From the NCBI GenBank assembly GCA_023428885.1, contig JAEYWQ010000227.1, forward strand, positions 1 through 6,924: 6,924 nucleotides of DNA, written 5' to 3'. A program made the position numbers and the translations under genes. The notes under the pieces are model-generated. The model did not search any database and was not told the origin of the DNA. It saw only the letters and a program-made list of their open reading frames with translations. Of the stretch, positions 1 through 5,326 are shown piece by piece (within the stretch, counting starts at the first letter, position 1; each line of letters opens with the position of its first letter). The stretch comes from Bacillota bacterium (GTDB lineage: Bacteria; Bacillota; Clostridia; Lachnospirales; Lachnospiraceae).

Positions 1-497
1 TTGCACTGCCTGCAAGCGCCTTTGGTGTAACGATGGCAAATTATGCAGGCCAAAACCTAGGAGCGAATCGGATTGATCGCATCAAAGAGGGAGTTTTAAA
101 GAGTACCTATTTAACTTTGATTTTTTCCGTAATTAGCATTGTGATTGTATATACATTAGCAAAACCAATCTTGATGCTATTTGATATCAAAGATAATACG
201 ACCCCGATGAAGGATGCATTGACTTACTTAAAACTTACTTCTCTTTTCTATCCTGCATTATCACTTTTGTTTATTCATCGTAATGTGTTACAAGGGATTG
301 GACGAAGCTTTATGCCTTTGATGGCAGGAGTTTTTGAATTAGTTGCAAGAGCCATTATTGCCTTTGTCTTACCTGGCTTGATTGGCTATGCAGGGGTGTG
401 TTTGGCAGGACCAGCAGCATGGCTTGCGGCAGCTATTCCGCTGGCAATCTCCTATGTGGTAATCATCAAACAAGTTGAGCATCAACATCAGCTATAG
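1..497 (+). CDS. MATE family efflux transporter, C-terminal part (5' end outside window)
   Basis: Partial gene, open from the left edge in the frame whose first full codon is at base 3; 164 residues are visible before the TAG at 495-497. MATE proteins are 12-helix membrane antiporters that export drugs or organic cations using a Na+ or H+ gradient. The visible part begins ALPASAFGVTMANYAGQNLGA, which resembles the stretch opening the second six-helix bundle in this family (a small-residue helix followed by GQNLGA). It continues with several hydrophobic helices, an RNVLQGIGRSFMPL segment and a Glu-Leu-Val-Ala-Arg helix, all typical of MATE C-terminal halves. Compared with a usual length of about 450 residues, roughly two thirds lies upstream. 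The ATG at 33 is internal to the conserved region and is not the true start. The terminator-like hairpin at 531-588 suggests this is the last gene of its transcript. Family is clear; substrate cannot be read from this fragment. Confidence 0.9.
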   Translation, partial: ALPASAFGVTMANYAGQNLGANRIDRIKEGVLKSTYLTLIFSVISIVIVYTLAKPILMLFDIKDNTTPMKDALTYLKLTSLFYPALSLLFIHRNVLQGIGRSFMPLMAGVFELVARAIIAFVLPGLIGYAGVCLAGPAAWLAAAIPLAISYVVIIKQVEHQHQL

Positions 498-517
498 ATT
501 GAAAAATATTGGGAAGC

Positions 518-545
518 TTGACATCCTATGGAACCATTGTATAAT
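518..545 (+). promoter_or_regulatory. consensus sigma-A promoter for the Mrp-type gene
   Basis: TTGACA at 518-523 and TATAAT at 540-545, both perfect matches to consensus, separated by 16 bases. Transcription would start near 552, giving a leader of about 190 bases before the gene at 746. The -10 box forms the inner end of the left arm of the inverted repeat at 531-582, so promoter and hairpin overlap. No activity data; the call rests on sequence match alone. Confidence 0.7.
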
Positions 546-588
546 AGAAATGTGCCTTGCACTTAAAATTATGCAATGGTTCTTTTTT
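531..588 (+). terminator. intrinsic terminator-like hairpin after the MATE gene
   Basis: Arms 531-545 (GAACCATTGTATAAT) and 568-582 (ATTATGCAATGGTTC) pair over 15 positions with a single G-U wobble, and six T residues follow at 583-588. The 22-base loop contains a second small hairpin, GTGC/GCAC at 552-555 and 559-562. RNA read through from the MATE gene would form a classic rho-independent terminator. RNA started at the overlapping promoter (start near 552) would lack the left arm and so escape termination. Confidence 0.75.
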
Positions 589-606
589 GCTAAAGCAAAA
601 TAATCA

Positions 607-643
607 GATGACAAGTGGAATGCTAAACTGTCTACCTGTCATC
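607..643 (+). repeat. inverted repeat in the leader of the Mrp-type gene
   Basis: GATGACA at 607-613 and TGTCATC at 637-643 are exact complements, and pairing continues imperfectly inward. This would make a modest hairpin in the 5' leader. I recognise no riboswitch class here, and there is no T-run after it. The rest of 589-730 shows no supported gene. Confidence 0.35.
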
Positions 644-745
644 AAGCAGGCATACTTGTGTACATGCAAAATGCTTGTATTTAAGCGCAGCGCACGTGAT
701 ATGTTACTTATACACTTTGTTGGTTAATATAAAGGAGATGATAAT

Positions 746-2215
746 ATGAGCGAAGAAGTTTATCAACAACAGAGCAGTTGCAGCAGTGATTGCAGCAGTT
801 GTGGATCTAGTTGCAGTTCAAGAAAACCATCAAAAGAAGATTTTCTTGCACCAATGAATCAATATAGCCGAGTTAAGAGAGTAATAGGTGTAGTAAGTGG
901 TAAAGGTGGAGTTGGTAAGTCTTTTGTAACCTCCTACCTTTCCGTTCTTATGAACCGTAAGGGATATAAAACTGCAGTATTAGATGCTGATATTACTGGA
1001 CCATCCATTCCAAAAGCATTTGGAATTACAAAGAAGGTAGAGGCCAATGAACTTGGTATCATACCACAGTCCAGTAAGAATGGAACACAAGTAATTTCTG
1101 TGAATCTATTATTAGAAGATGAGGAAACTCCAGTAGTTTGGAGAGGTCCAGTGATTGCAGGTACTGTAAAGCAGTTTTGGTCGGATGTAGTTTGGGGGGA
1201 TGTGGATTATATGTTTGTCGACATGCCACCAGGAACCGGCGATGTACCATTAACAGTGTTCCAGTCTCTTCCAGTGGACGGAATTATCATAGTTACAAGC
1301 CCTCAGGAATTGGTTTCCATGATCGTTGCGAAAGCAGTTAATATGGCAAAAGCAATGAATATACCTGTTTTAGGTTTTGTAGAAAATTATAGTTATATCG
1401 AATGTGGCAATTGTGGAGAGCATATGAGCGTATTCGGCAAAAGCCATATTGATGAAATCAGTGCAAAGTTTGAATTGCCTGTATTAGCTAAACTCCCTCT
1501 TGACCCTAACATAGCTGAATTAATTGACGCTGGTAAGGTGGAAGAGATTCAAGGAAATTACTTAGACATTGCAGCTGATATTCTAGAAGAAGGTCTACCA
1601 GTGGCAAAGAATACAGTAAATCGGATCAAGATTGCTGTTACTACAGATGAGAATAATAACGTGTTCCAGCACTTTGGACATTGTGAAACCTTTACGATCT
1701 TTGACGTTGAGGATAACTCCTTAGTGGCTACAAGTACCTTGACTAATACATCCAGGGGACATACAGCTACTGTTGAACTTCTAACAGAAGTTGGAGTAAA
1801 TGTGTTAATCTGTGGTGGTATCGGAAGCGCAGCAATGAGTTTGTTAATGGAAGAAGACATTCTGGTAATCCCAGGTATGCAAGGTGATATACATGTGGCA
1901 GTTGCCTCCTACCTAGACGGATCATGCACCTCTTCCACTGAAGCATCCTGTAATCATCACGATCATTCCAGTTGCAACCATGACCATGGGGACCACGATG
2001 ATCACACAAATTGCAAGCATGATCAGGACGACCATCATGCTCATTCAAATCAGGAAGATCAAGACCCAGCTCATGAGGATGAGCATGCTGCGGCAGTAGA
2101 TTATCATGAACATGATGAAATCGATGAAACAATTGTAAAACGTCGCCATTGTCGTGATTCAAATCTTGGATTTGGATGCCAAGAAGGCTGTGAAGGTTGT
2201 GGCTTTGCCGAATAG
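746..2215 (+). CDS. Mrp/NBP35-type Fe-S carrier ATPase fused to a NifX-like domain and His/Cys-rich tail
   Basis: A 489-residue P-loop ATPase of the Mrp/ApbC/NBP35 family, whose members assemble and hand over [4Fe-4S] clusters in the cytoplasm. ATG at 746 follows AAAGGAG (731-737) by 8 bases. Domains in order: an N-terminal Cys cluster with spacing CX3CX2CX3C (C12, C16, C19, C23) in a Ser-rich stretch; a deviant Walker A, GKGGVGKS (52-59); DADITGPS (80-87); DMPPGTGD (159-166); and a CX2C pair, C220/C223, the site that bridges a cluster between subunits in this family. Residues about 294-392 form a dinitrogenase-cofactor (NifX/NifB C-terminal) domain with an HFGHCETF motif at 309-316 and a CGGIGSAA motif at 356-363. 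Residues 394-489 are a low-complexity tail with 16 His, many Asp, and a final CX3CX2C (C478, C482, C485). Simple Mrp proteins are around 280-370 residues, so the fusion and tail are extra. Cluster transfer is known for the family; a metal storage or sensing role for the tail is inference. It appears monocistronic. Confidence 0.93.
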   Translation: MSEEVYQQQSSCSSDCSSCGSSCSSRKPSKEDFLAPMNQYSRVKRVIGVVSGKGGVGKSFVTSYLSVLMNRKGYKTAVLDADITGPSIPKAFGITKKVEANELGIIPQSSKNGTQVISVNLLLEDEETPVVWRGPVIAGTVKQFWSDVVWGDVDYMFVDMPPGTGDVPLTVFQSLPVDGIIIVTSPQELVSMIVAKAVNMAKAMNIPVLGFVENYSYIECGNCGEHMSVFGKSHIDEISAKFELPVLAKLPLDPNIAELIDAGKVEEIQGNYLDIAADILEEGLPVAKNTVNRIKIAVTTDENNNVFQHFGHCETFTIFDVEDNSLVATSTLTNTSRGHTATVELLTEVGVNVLICGGIGSAAMSLLMEEDILVIPGMQGDIHVAVASYLDGSCTSSTEASCNHHDHSSCNHDHGDHDDHTNCKHDQDDHHAHSNQEDQDPAHEDEHAAAVDYHEHDEIDETIVKRRHCRDSNLGFGCQEGCEGCGFAE

Positions 2216-2233
2216 CAAAACTAAAGTTTTAAG

Positions 2234-2269
2234 TGAAGTTGAATAAGCATTGACAATTATTCTACTTCA
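2234..2269 (+). repeat. inverted repeat overlapping the mgtE promoter
   Basis: TGAAGTTGAATA (2234-2245) and TATTCTACTTCA (2258-2269) are complementary at 11 of 12 positions around a 12-base loop that contains the -35 box of the promoter at 2250-2278. There is no T-run directly after it, so it is a poor terminator for the upstream gene. It could be a weak terminator or an operator; which is not decidable here. Confidence 0.4.
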
Positions 2270-2278
2270 TAGTATTAT
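2250..2278 (+). promoter_or_regulatory. sigma-A promoter driving the M-box leader and mgtE
   Basis: TTGACA at 2250-2255 and TATTAT at 2273-2278 with the optimal 17-base spacing. The start would be near 2285, about 15 bases before the M-box core, which is the usual distance for a riboswitch-led transcript. The position relative to the riboswitch strengthens the call. Confidence 0.75.
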
Positions 2279-2298
2279 GGGTTTTAGTTAAAATAGAT

Positions 2299-2461
2299 AC
2301 TTCGGTAGGTGAGGCTACCGTAGGGATATGGATTGCTACCGCGAAATAATGGAGACACTATTAGTTGGTTAGCAGGGGATGTCGTATTAAGGCATAACCT
2401 AATGCAATTTCAAGACAATGAGTTGTCACGCCCTACGATGCTAAAGCTTGAACGGTTGAAT
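2299..2461 (+). promoter_or_regulatory. M-box (ykoK leader) magnesium riboswitch
   Basis: Recognised by its conserved blocks in order: GGTAGGTGAGGCTACCGTA (2304-2322), then AAGGCATAACCTAATGCAA near 2389-2407, a GACAA/TTGTC hairpin (2414-2418 with 2423-2427), and ACGATGCTAAAGCTTGAACG ending at 2454. These match the B. subtilis ykoK/mgtE leader pattern (TTAGGTGAGGCT... TAATGCA ... GTGCTAAAGCT). TTCGGT at 2301-2306 can close a wobble-rich P1 with the GGTTGAA end at 2454-2460. M-box RNAs fold compactly when Mg2+ is plentiful and then let a terminator form. The next large gene is mgtE, the classic target, which agrees. A possible antiterminator pairs 2453-2459 with 2499-2505 (7 pairs, one wobble), which would break the top of the terminator stem; that pairing is inference. 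Confidence 0.93.
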
Positions 2462-2488
2462 AATTGAATACCAATAGGTAAATTAGTT

Positions 2489-2532
2489 ATCCTTGTTCTT
2501 AACCGAGTTGTGGAAAAGAACAAGGATTTTTT
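2489..2532 (+). terminator. M-box-controlled intrinsic terminator
   Basis: ATCCTTGTTCTT (2489-2500) pairs perfectly over 12 bp with AAGAACAAGGAT (2516-2527), with a 15-base loop and a six-T run at 2527-2532. It lies 28 bases after the riboswitch core, the expected place for the expression platform. High Mg2+ should favour this hairpin and stop transcription before mgtE. Confidence 0.9.
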
Positions 2533-2640
2533 ATTTGCGCGAAAGCAAAGTGAACATTCAAGCTTGCTTGCATAATGTGAACGCGCACGTGAACCGAAGA
2601 AACTAGCGTAGCGTGTTTCTTCTGCTTTCATAGGATTTGG

Positions 2641-2724
2641 ATGTCAAAAGCCATGTTAAATGTCGAAGTGGCGATTCTCACAAAGCAAAAGACTCATGCT
2701 TCGATTGCAAGGCAAAAACAATAA
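2641..2724 (+). CDS. possible 27-residue leader ORF
   Basis: ATG at 2641, TAA at 2722-2724. The peptide begins MSKAMLNVEVAIL and is rich in Lys, Gln and Ala; I recognise no family. The upstream AGGA at 2632-2635 is a weak ribosome site 5 bases from the ATG. Its stop overlaps another ATG (TAATG at 2722-2726). It may be a leader peptide or chance; an ORF this short is expected by chance in 400 bases. Confidence 0.15.
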   Translation: MSKAMLNVEVAILTKQKTHASIARQKQ

Positions 2725-2734
2725 TGAAAGGTGG

Positions 2735-2825
2735 TGAGGAGAATGGAAGAAGGCAGTAGTAGTAGCGGCATAAAACCAAGAGAGCGTAGCGCTAAGAAGG
2801 ATAGATTCTTCCATTCTTCTTAGCG
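2735..2825 (+). promoter_or_regulatory. two mutually exclusive hairpins around a tiny ORF (possible attenuator)
   Basis: Hairpin A pairs 2735-2751 with 2806-2822 over 17 continuous positions with two G-U wobbles; its left arm contains a GAGGAG ribosome-site-like element and the ATG at 2743. Hairpin B pairs CGCTAAGAAG (2790-2799) with CTTCTTAGCG (2816-2825), 10 perfect bp, followed by GTTTT. The two share bases 2816-2822 and cannot both form. Hairpin B is terminator-like but its T-run is short. Such competing structures are the layout of attenuators; function here is inference. Confidence 0.4.
2743..2823 (+). CDS. possible 26-residue leader ORF
   Basis: ATG at 2743, TAG at 2821-2823, encoding a Ser-, Lys- and Arg-rich peptide starting MEEGSSSSGIKPRER. 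A purine-rich GGTGGTGAGGAG run (2730-2740) lies just upstream: GAGGAG is only 2 bases from the ATG, and the GGTGG part is about 9 bases away. The start region is the left arm of hairpin A and the 3' end of the ORF runs through both hairpin right arms, so translating it would alter the folding. No family recognised; could be chance. Confidence 0.22.
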   Translation: MEEGSSSSGIKPRERSAKKDRFFHSS

Positions 2826-2955
2826 GTTTTAAGCTGTCTCGTTTTTATGTCCGTAATTAATTTCATAGCTTACAACGTAAGGAAAGCTTACGATTATTGC
2901 CAAGCAGTAGCAATAGTTATGTGAAATCTTGGAGACGCTAGAAAAGGAGGACAAA

Positions 2956-4293
2956 ATGATGATGGAAAAAGTATTCGAACTATATGAAAATAAAAGATAT
3001 TCCGAGTTAAAGCAACTTTTAGAGATGATGAATCGCGCAGACATCGCGCAAGTTTTGCAAGAAGTAGGGGATGAGGAAATGATTATTATTTACCGCTTGC
3101 TGAGCAAAGAGGCTGCGGTAGAAACCTTTGCCTTTATGGAGCCTGAACAGCAGGAGCATCTCATTCATGCAATGACAGATAAAGAGCTATATGAAGTAAC
3201 AAGTCTCTTATTCCTTGATGATACCATTGATTTAATTGAAGAGATGCCGGCCATTATTGTAAAACGAATTTTACGACAGGCAGATCCGAATCAAAGAAAG
3301 TTGATTAATGAATTCTTAAATTATCCAAGTGATAGCGCAGGAAGCGTCATGACCATTGAGTTTATCGACTTGAAAGCTCATATGACCGTGGATCAGGCCT
3401 TTACTAGGATACGTAGGATTGGAGTACGAAAAGAAACCATATATACTTGTTATGTGCTTGATGATAGTCGGAGATTACAAGGTATTGTTACAGTCAAGGA
3501 TTTGCTCTTAGCGGATAAGTCTACTACCATGGAAGAAATCATGGAAACTAATCTGATTACCGTTAACACCTTAGAAGATCAAGAAGAGGTAGTTAAGAAA
3601 TTCGATAAGTATGATTTACTGGCATTACCAGTAGTGGATCAGGAATATCGTCTGGTTGGTATTATTACGATTGATGATGCAGTTGATGTTATGAAGGATG
3701 AGAATACCGAGGACTTTCAGAGAATGGCAGCTATGGTACCATCCGATGATACTTATTTTGGTACTTCGGTTTTGCAACATGCAAAACATCGTATTGTATG
3801 GTTATTAGTATTGATGTTATCTGCAACCGTAACTGGCTTGCTTATTACAAAGTATGAGAACGCGTTTGCATCTAATCTATTATTGGTATCCTTTATACCT
3901 ATGTTAATGGGAACAGGCGGAAATTGTGGTTCTCAGAGTTCAACTTTAATTATTCGTGGTATGGCTATCGATGAGATCCATATCAAAGATTTTTTTAAAG
4001 TGTTGTTTAAAGAAATTCGAGTAGCATTACTGGTCGGTGTGACTCTTGCCAGTGCTAATGCAATACGTATCTATTTGCAATATAAAGACATTACGATAGC
4101 AATTATTGTTGGATTAACCTTAGTATCTACTGTATGCTTGTCTAAGATGCTGGGTTGTATTCTCCCTATGGCAGCAAAGAAACTAAAACTAGATCCAGCA
4201 TTAATGGCGACTCCATTAATCTCAACCATCGTTGATACTTGTTCTATCGTAATCTATTTTACAATAGCTCTTCAGGTTATGAAATTAGCATAA
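2956..4293 (+). CDS. mgtE: magnesium transporter MgtE
   Basis: MgtE is a homodimeric Mg2+ channel of the inner membrane, gated by cytoplasmic Mg2+ bound between its N and CBS domains. I chose ATG 2956, which follows AAGGAGG (2944-2950) by 5 bases; ATG 2959 is 8 bases away and equally possible. A TTG at 2929 extends the frame but would place the ribosome site inside the gene. The result is 445 residues, the usual family length. Domains: helical N domain about 1-120; the YPSDSAGSVMT linker at 123-133; CBS 1 about 132-190 and CBS 2 about 195-250 (ending GIITIDDA, 235-242); then a membrane region from about 280 with five expected helices. The selectivity/pore motif GGNCGSQSS is at 321-329, with Cys where many homologues have Ala or Ser. 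D413 (DPALMATP) and D427 (TIVDT) lie in the last conserved block, where the family's pore Mg2+-site Asp is found. Expression should be repressed by Mg2+ through the M-box at 2299-2461. Confidence 0.96.
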   Translation: MMMEKVFELYENKRYSELKQLLEMMNRADIAQVLQEVGDEEMIIIYRLLSKEAAVETFAFMEPEQQEHLIHAMTDKELYEVTSLLFLDDTIDLIEEMPAIIVKRILRQADPNQRKLINEFLNYPSDSAGSVMTIEFIDLKAHMTVDQAFTRIRRIGVRKETIYTCYVLDDSRRLQGIVTVKDLLLADKSTTMEEIMETNLITVNTLEDQEEVVKKFDKYDLLALPVVDQEYRLVGIITIDDAVDVMKDENTEDFQRMAAMVPSDDTYFGTSVLQHAKHRIVWLLVLMLSATVTGLLITKYENAFASNLLLVSFIPMLMGTGGNCGSQSSTLIIRGMAIDEIHIKDFFKVLFKEIRVALLVGVTLASANAIRIYLQYKDITIAIIVGLTLVSTVCLSKMLGCILPMAAKKLKLDPALMATPLISTIVDTCSIVIYFTIALQVMKLA

Positions 4294-4327
4294 ATACTGT
4301 ACAGAATAAAGAAGTGAGGATTTTAAC

Positions 4328-5146
4328 ATGGTATATGATGTAATTCAGATTAAAGTAGAGGGGTATCTATTAGATACACCGGCATATCTGCATTCTTATC
4401 GATTGGATAGTACACACCAAGGGGATGCAAAGCAGAAGCGACCAGCTATCTTAATTTGCCCAGGTGGCGGTTATGGACATACTTCAGACAGAGAAGCAGA
4501 ACCAATTGCCATGCGCTATCTGGCTGCAGGCTATCATGCATTTGTGCTACGTTATCATGTGGCACCAGTCCGATATCCAGTCGCACTCTTAGAAGTAGCA
4601 AGTGCGATGAAAATCATTCGTGATAATGCCATAGAGTGGAATATAGATGAGAAAAAAGTAGTCTTAAATGGATTCTCAGCTGGTGGACATCTTGCTTGTT
4701 CTTTAAGTACCTTCTGGTCAAGAGATTGGATAGCTGCAAAAATAGGTACCCGTAAAGAAATGCTCCAACCAAATGGATGTATCTTAGCATACCCTGTGAT
4801 TACTTCTGGTGAGTATGCTCATCGTGGCTCCTTTGATAATCTTTTAGGAGAGCAGCAAGAACTCTTAAGTGAAGTATCCCTAGAGCATCAAGTTTCAGAG
4901 GATACACCACCTATGTTTCTTTGGCATACTTATACGGACCAAAGCGTACCAGTAGAAAATTCCTTATTATTAATTTCTGCTTTAAGAAAACATAAGATTT
5001 CAGCAGAGTTTCATATGTATCCTTTGGGAGGACACGGTCTTGCTTTGGCAAATGAAGAAACACAGATGTCTGATGGCCGTGGTTTTCAAGAGGAATGCCA
5101 GGGATGGATTGATTTAGCGATACGTTGGGTGAAAAATAATATATAA
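4328..5146 (+). CDS. alpha/beta-hydrolase, probable acetyl esterase/lipase-like
   Basis: A 272-residue cytoplasmic serine hydrolase; no signal peptide or membrane helix is visible. ATG 4328 follows GTGAGGA (4314-4320) by 7 bases. Oxyanion-hole motif CPGGGYGH at 44-51, nucleophile elbow GFSAGGH with S117, catalytic D204 (YTDQSVP) and H236 (GGHGLAL) give a complete triad in the right order. The layout fits the Aes/BD-FAE esterase group (COG0657-like), whose members often remove acetyl or feruloyl groups from short sugar-derived esters; the exact substrate cannot be read from sequence. It starts 34 bases after mgtE with no terminator or promoter between, so it is probably co-transcribed and may come under M-box control; no functional link to Mg2+ is obvious. 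Followed by a terminator at 5159-5190. Length and triad look intact. Confidence 0.88.
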   Translation: MVYDVIQIKVEGYLLDTPAYLHSYRLDSTHQGDAKQKRPAILICPGGGYGHTSDREAEPIAMRYLAAGYHAFVLRYHVAPVRYPVALLEVASAMKIIRDNAIEWNIDEKKVVLNGFSAGGHLACSLSTFWSRDWIAAKIGTRKEMLQPNGCILAYPVITSGEYAHRGSFDNLLGEQQELLSEVSLEHQVSEDTPPMFLWHTYTDQSVPVENSLLLISALRKHKISAEFHMYPLGGHGLALANEETQMSDGRGFQEECQGWIDLAIRWVKNNI

Positions 5147-5158
5147 GAAATGATCATG

Positions 5159-5190
5159 TAGTCCTTTCCTTAGTGATAGGACTATTTTTT
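5159..5190 (+). terminator. intrinsic terminator of the mgtE-esterase unit
   Basis: TAGTCCT (5159-5165) pairs perfectly with AGGACTA (5178-5184) around a 12-base loop, followed by six T residues (5185-5190). It lies 12 bases after the esterase stop codon. Confidence 0.85.
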
Positions 5191-5226
5191 ATTTAATTGG
5201 AAAATGCGTCGCATTTCCTATTAAAT
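5191..5226. repeat. near-perfect 36-base palindrome
   Basis: The left arm 5191-5208 and right arm 5210-5226 are complementary apart from one bulged A and one mismatch, with a single central T at 5209; the core is AAATGCG-T-CGCATTT. It directly abuts the T-run of the esterase terminator. With essentially no loop it suits a protein-binding site or repeat-element terminus rather than an RNA stem-loop. Nature unknown. Confidence 0.6.
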
Positions 5227-5242
5227 AAAAAGCCCTTCGGGC
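5227..5242 (-). terminator. minus-strand terminator-like hairpin
   Basis: GCCC (5232-5235) and GGGC (5239-5242) close a TTC loop. Read on the minus strand this is GCCCGAAGGGC followed by TTTTTATTT, a short but plausible intrinsic terminator. No minus-strand gene to its right is visible, so it may instead be part of the palindromic block. Confidence 0.35.
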
Positions 5243-5264
5243 ATGATGCGCAGCTTCGCGCGCG

Positions 5265-5326
5265 GAACAAAAGTGTGCGCTTACGTTAAACTACATCGCG
5301 AGAGTGTGCGAAGCACACTCTTGTTC
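5265..5326. repeat. nested inverted repeats in a CG-rich block
   Basis: GAACAAAAGTGTGC (5265-5278) is complementary at 13 of 14 positions to GCACACTCTTGTTC (5313-5326). The right copy also lies within a tight hairpin, AGAGTGTGC/GCACACTCT (5301-5309 with 5313-5321, loop GAA), so two folds compete. The interval 5239-5330 is full of CG dinucleotides (for example CTTCGCGCGCGG), unlike the AT-rich surroundings. It resembles a small dispersed intergenic repeat; I cannot name the family. Confidence 0.55.

Larger units (their letters stand above)
2533..2955 (+). other. long structured leader between the M-box terminator and mgtE
   Basis: About 420 bases with no sizeable gene. It contains GC-rich palindromic scraps: TTTGC/GCAAA near 2534-2548, GCGCACGTGA at 2583-2592, and GAAGAAAC/GTTTCTTC at 2596-2603 and 2615-2622. 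It also holds two possible tiny ORFs (2641-2724 and 2743-2823) and two competing hairpins (2735-2825). Further on there are small hairpins: CTTAC/GTAAG near 2869-2881, and ATTGC/GCAAT near 2895-2914. I see no convincing second promoter. Typical M-box leaders put the coding start much closer to the terminator, so the length is unusual. The AGCGTAGCG word occurs twice (2605-2613, 2783-2791), suggesting part of this DNA is repeat-derived. Confidence 0.55.

Noticed and set aside
608..727. 39-codon ORF in the leader of the Mrp-type gene
   Set aside because: There is no ribosome binding site before its ATG, it runs through the leader hairpin and a repeat-like CG-rich word, and the peptide resembles nothing I know. 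Chance is the simpler explanation.
1059..2162. Open frames on the minus strand and in other frames within the Mrp-type gene, including a His-rich 131-residue one at 1767-2162
   Set aside because: They mirror the repetitive His/Asp codons of the real gene, lack ribosome sites, and overlap a gene with complete family motifs.
2410..2631. 73-residue minus-strand open frame
   Set aside because: It lies across the M-box 3' part and its terminator, whose structure explains the sequence; no ribosome site or family signal.
2929..2955. TTG at 2929 as the mgtE start
   Set aside because: The strong AAGGAGG at 2944-2950 would fall inside the coding region; ATG 2956 or 2959 is correctly spaced and gives the usual family length.
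2829..3044. 71-residue minus-strand open frame
   Set aside because: It overlaps the mgtE start and its ribosome site and has no supporting features.
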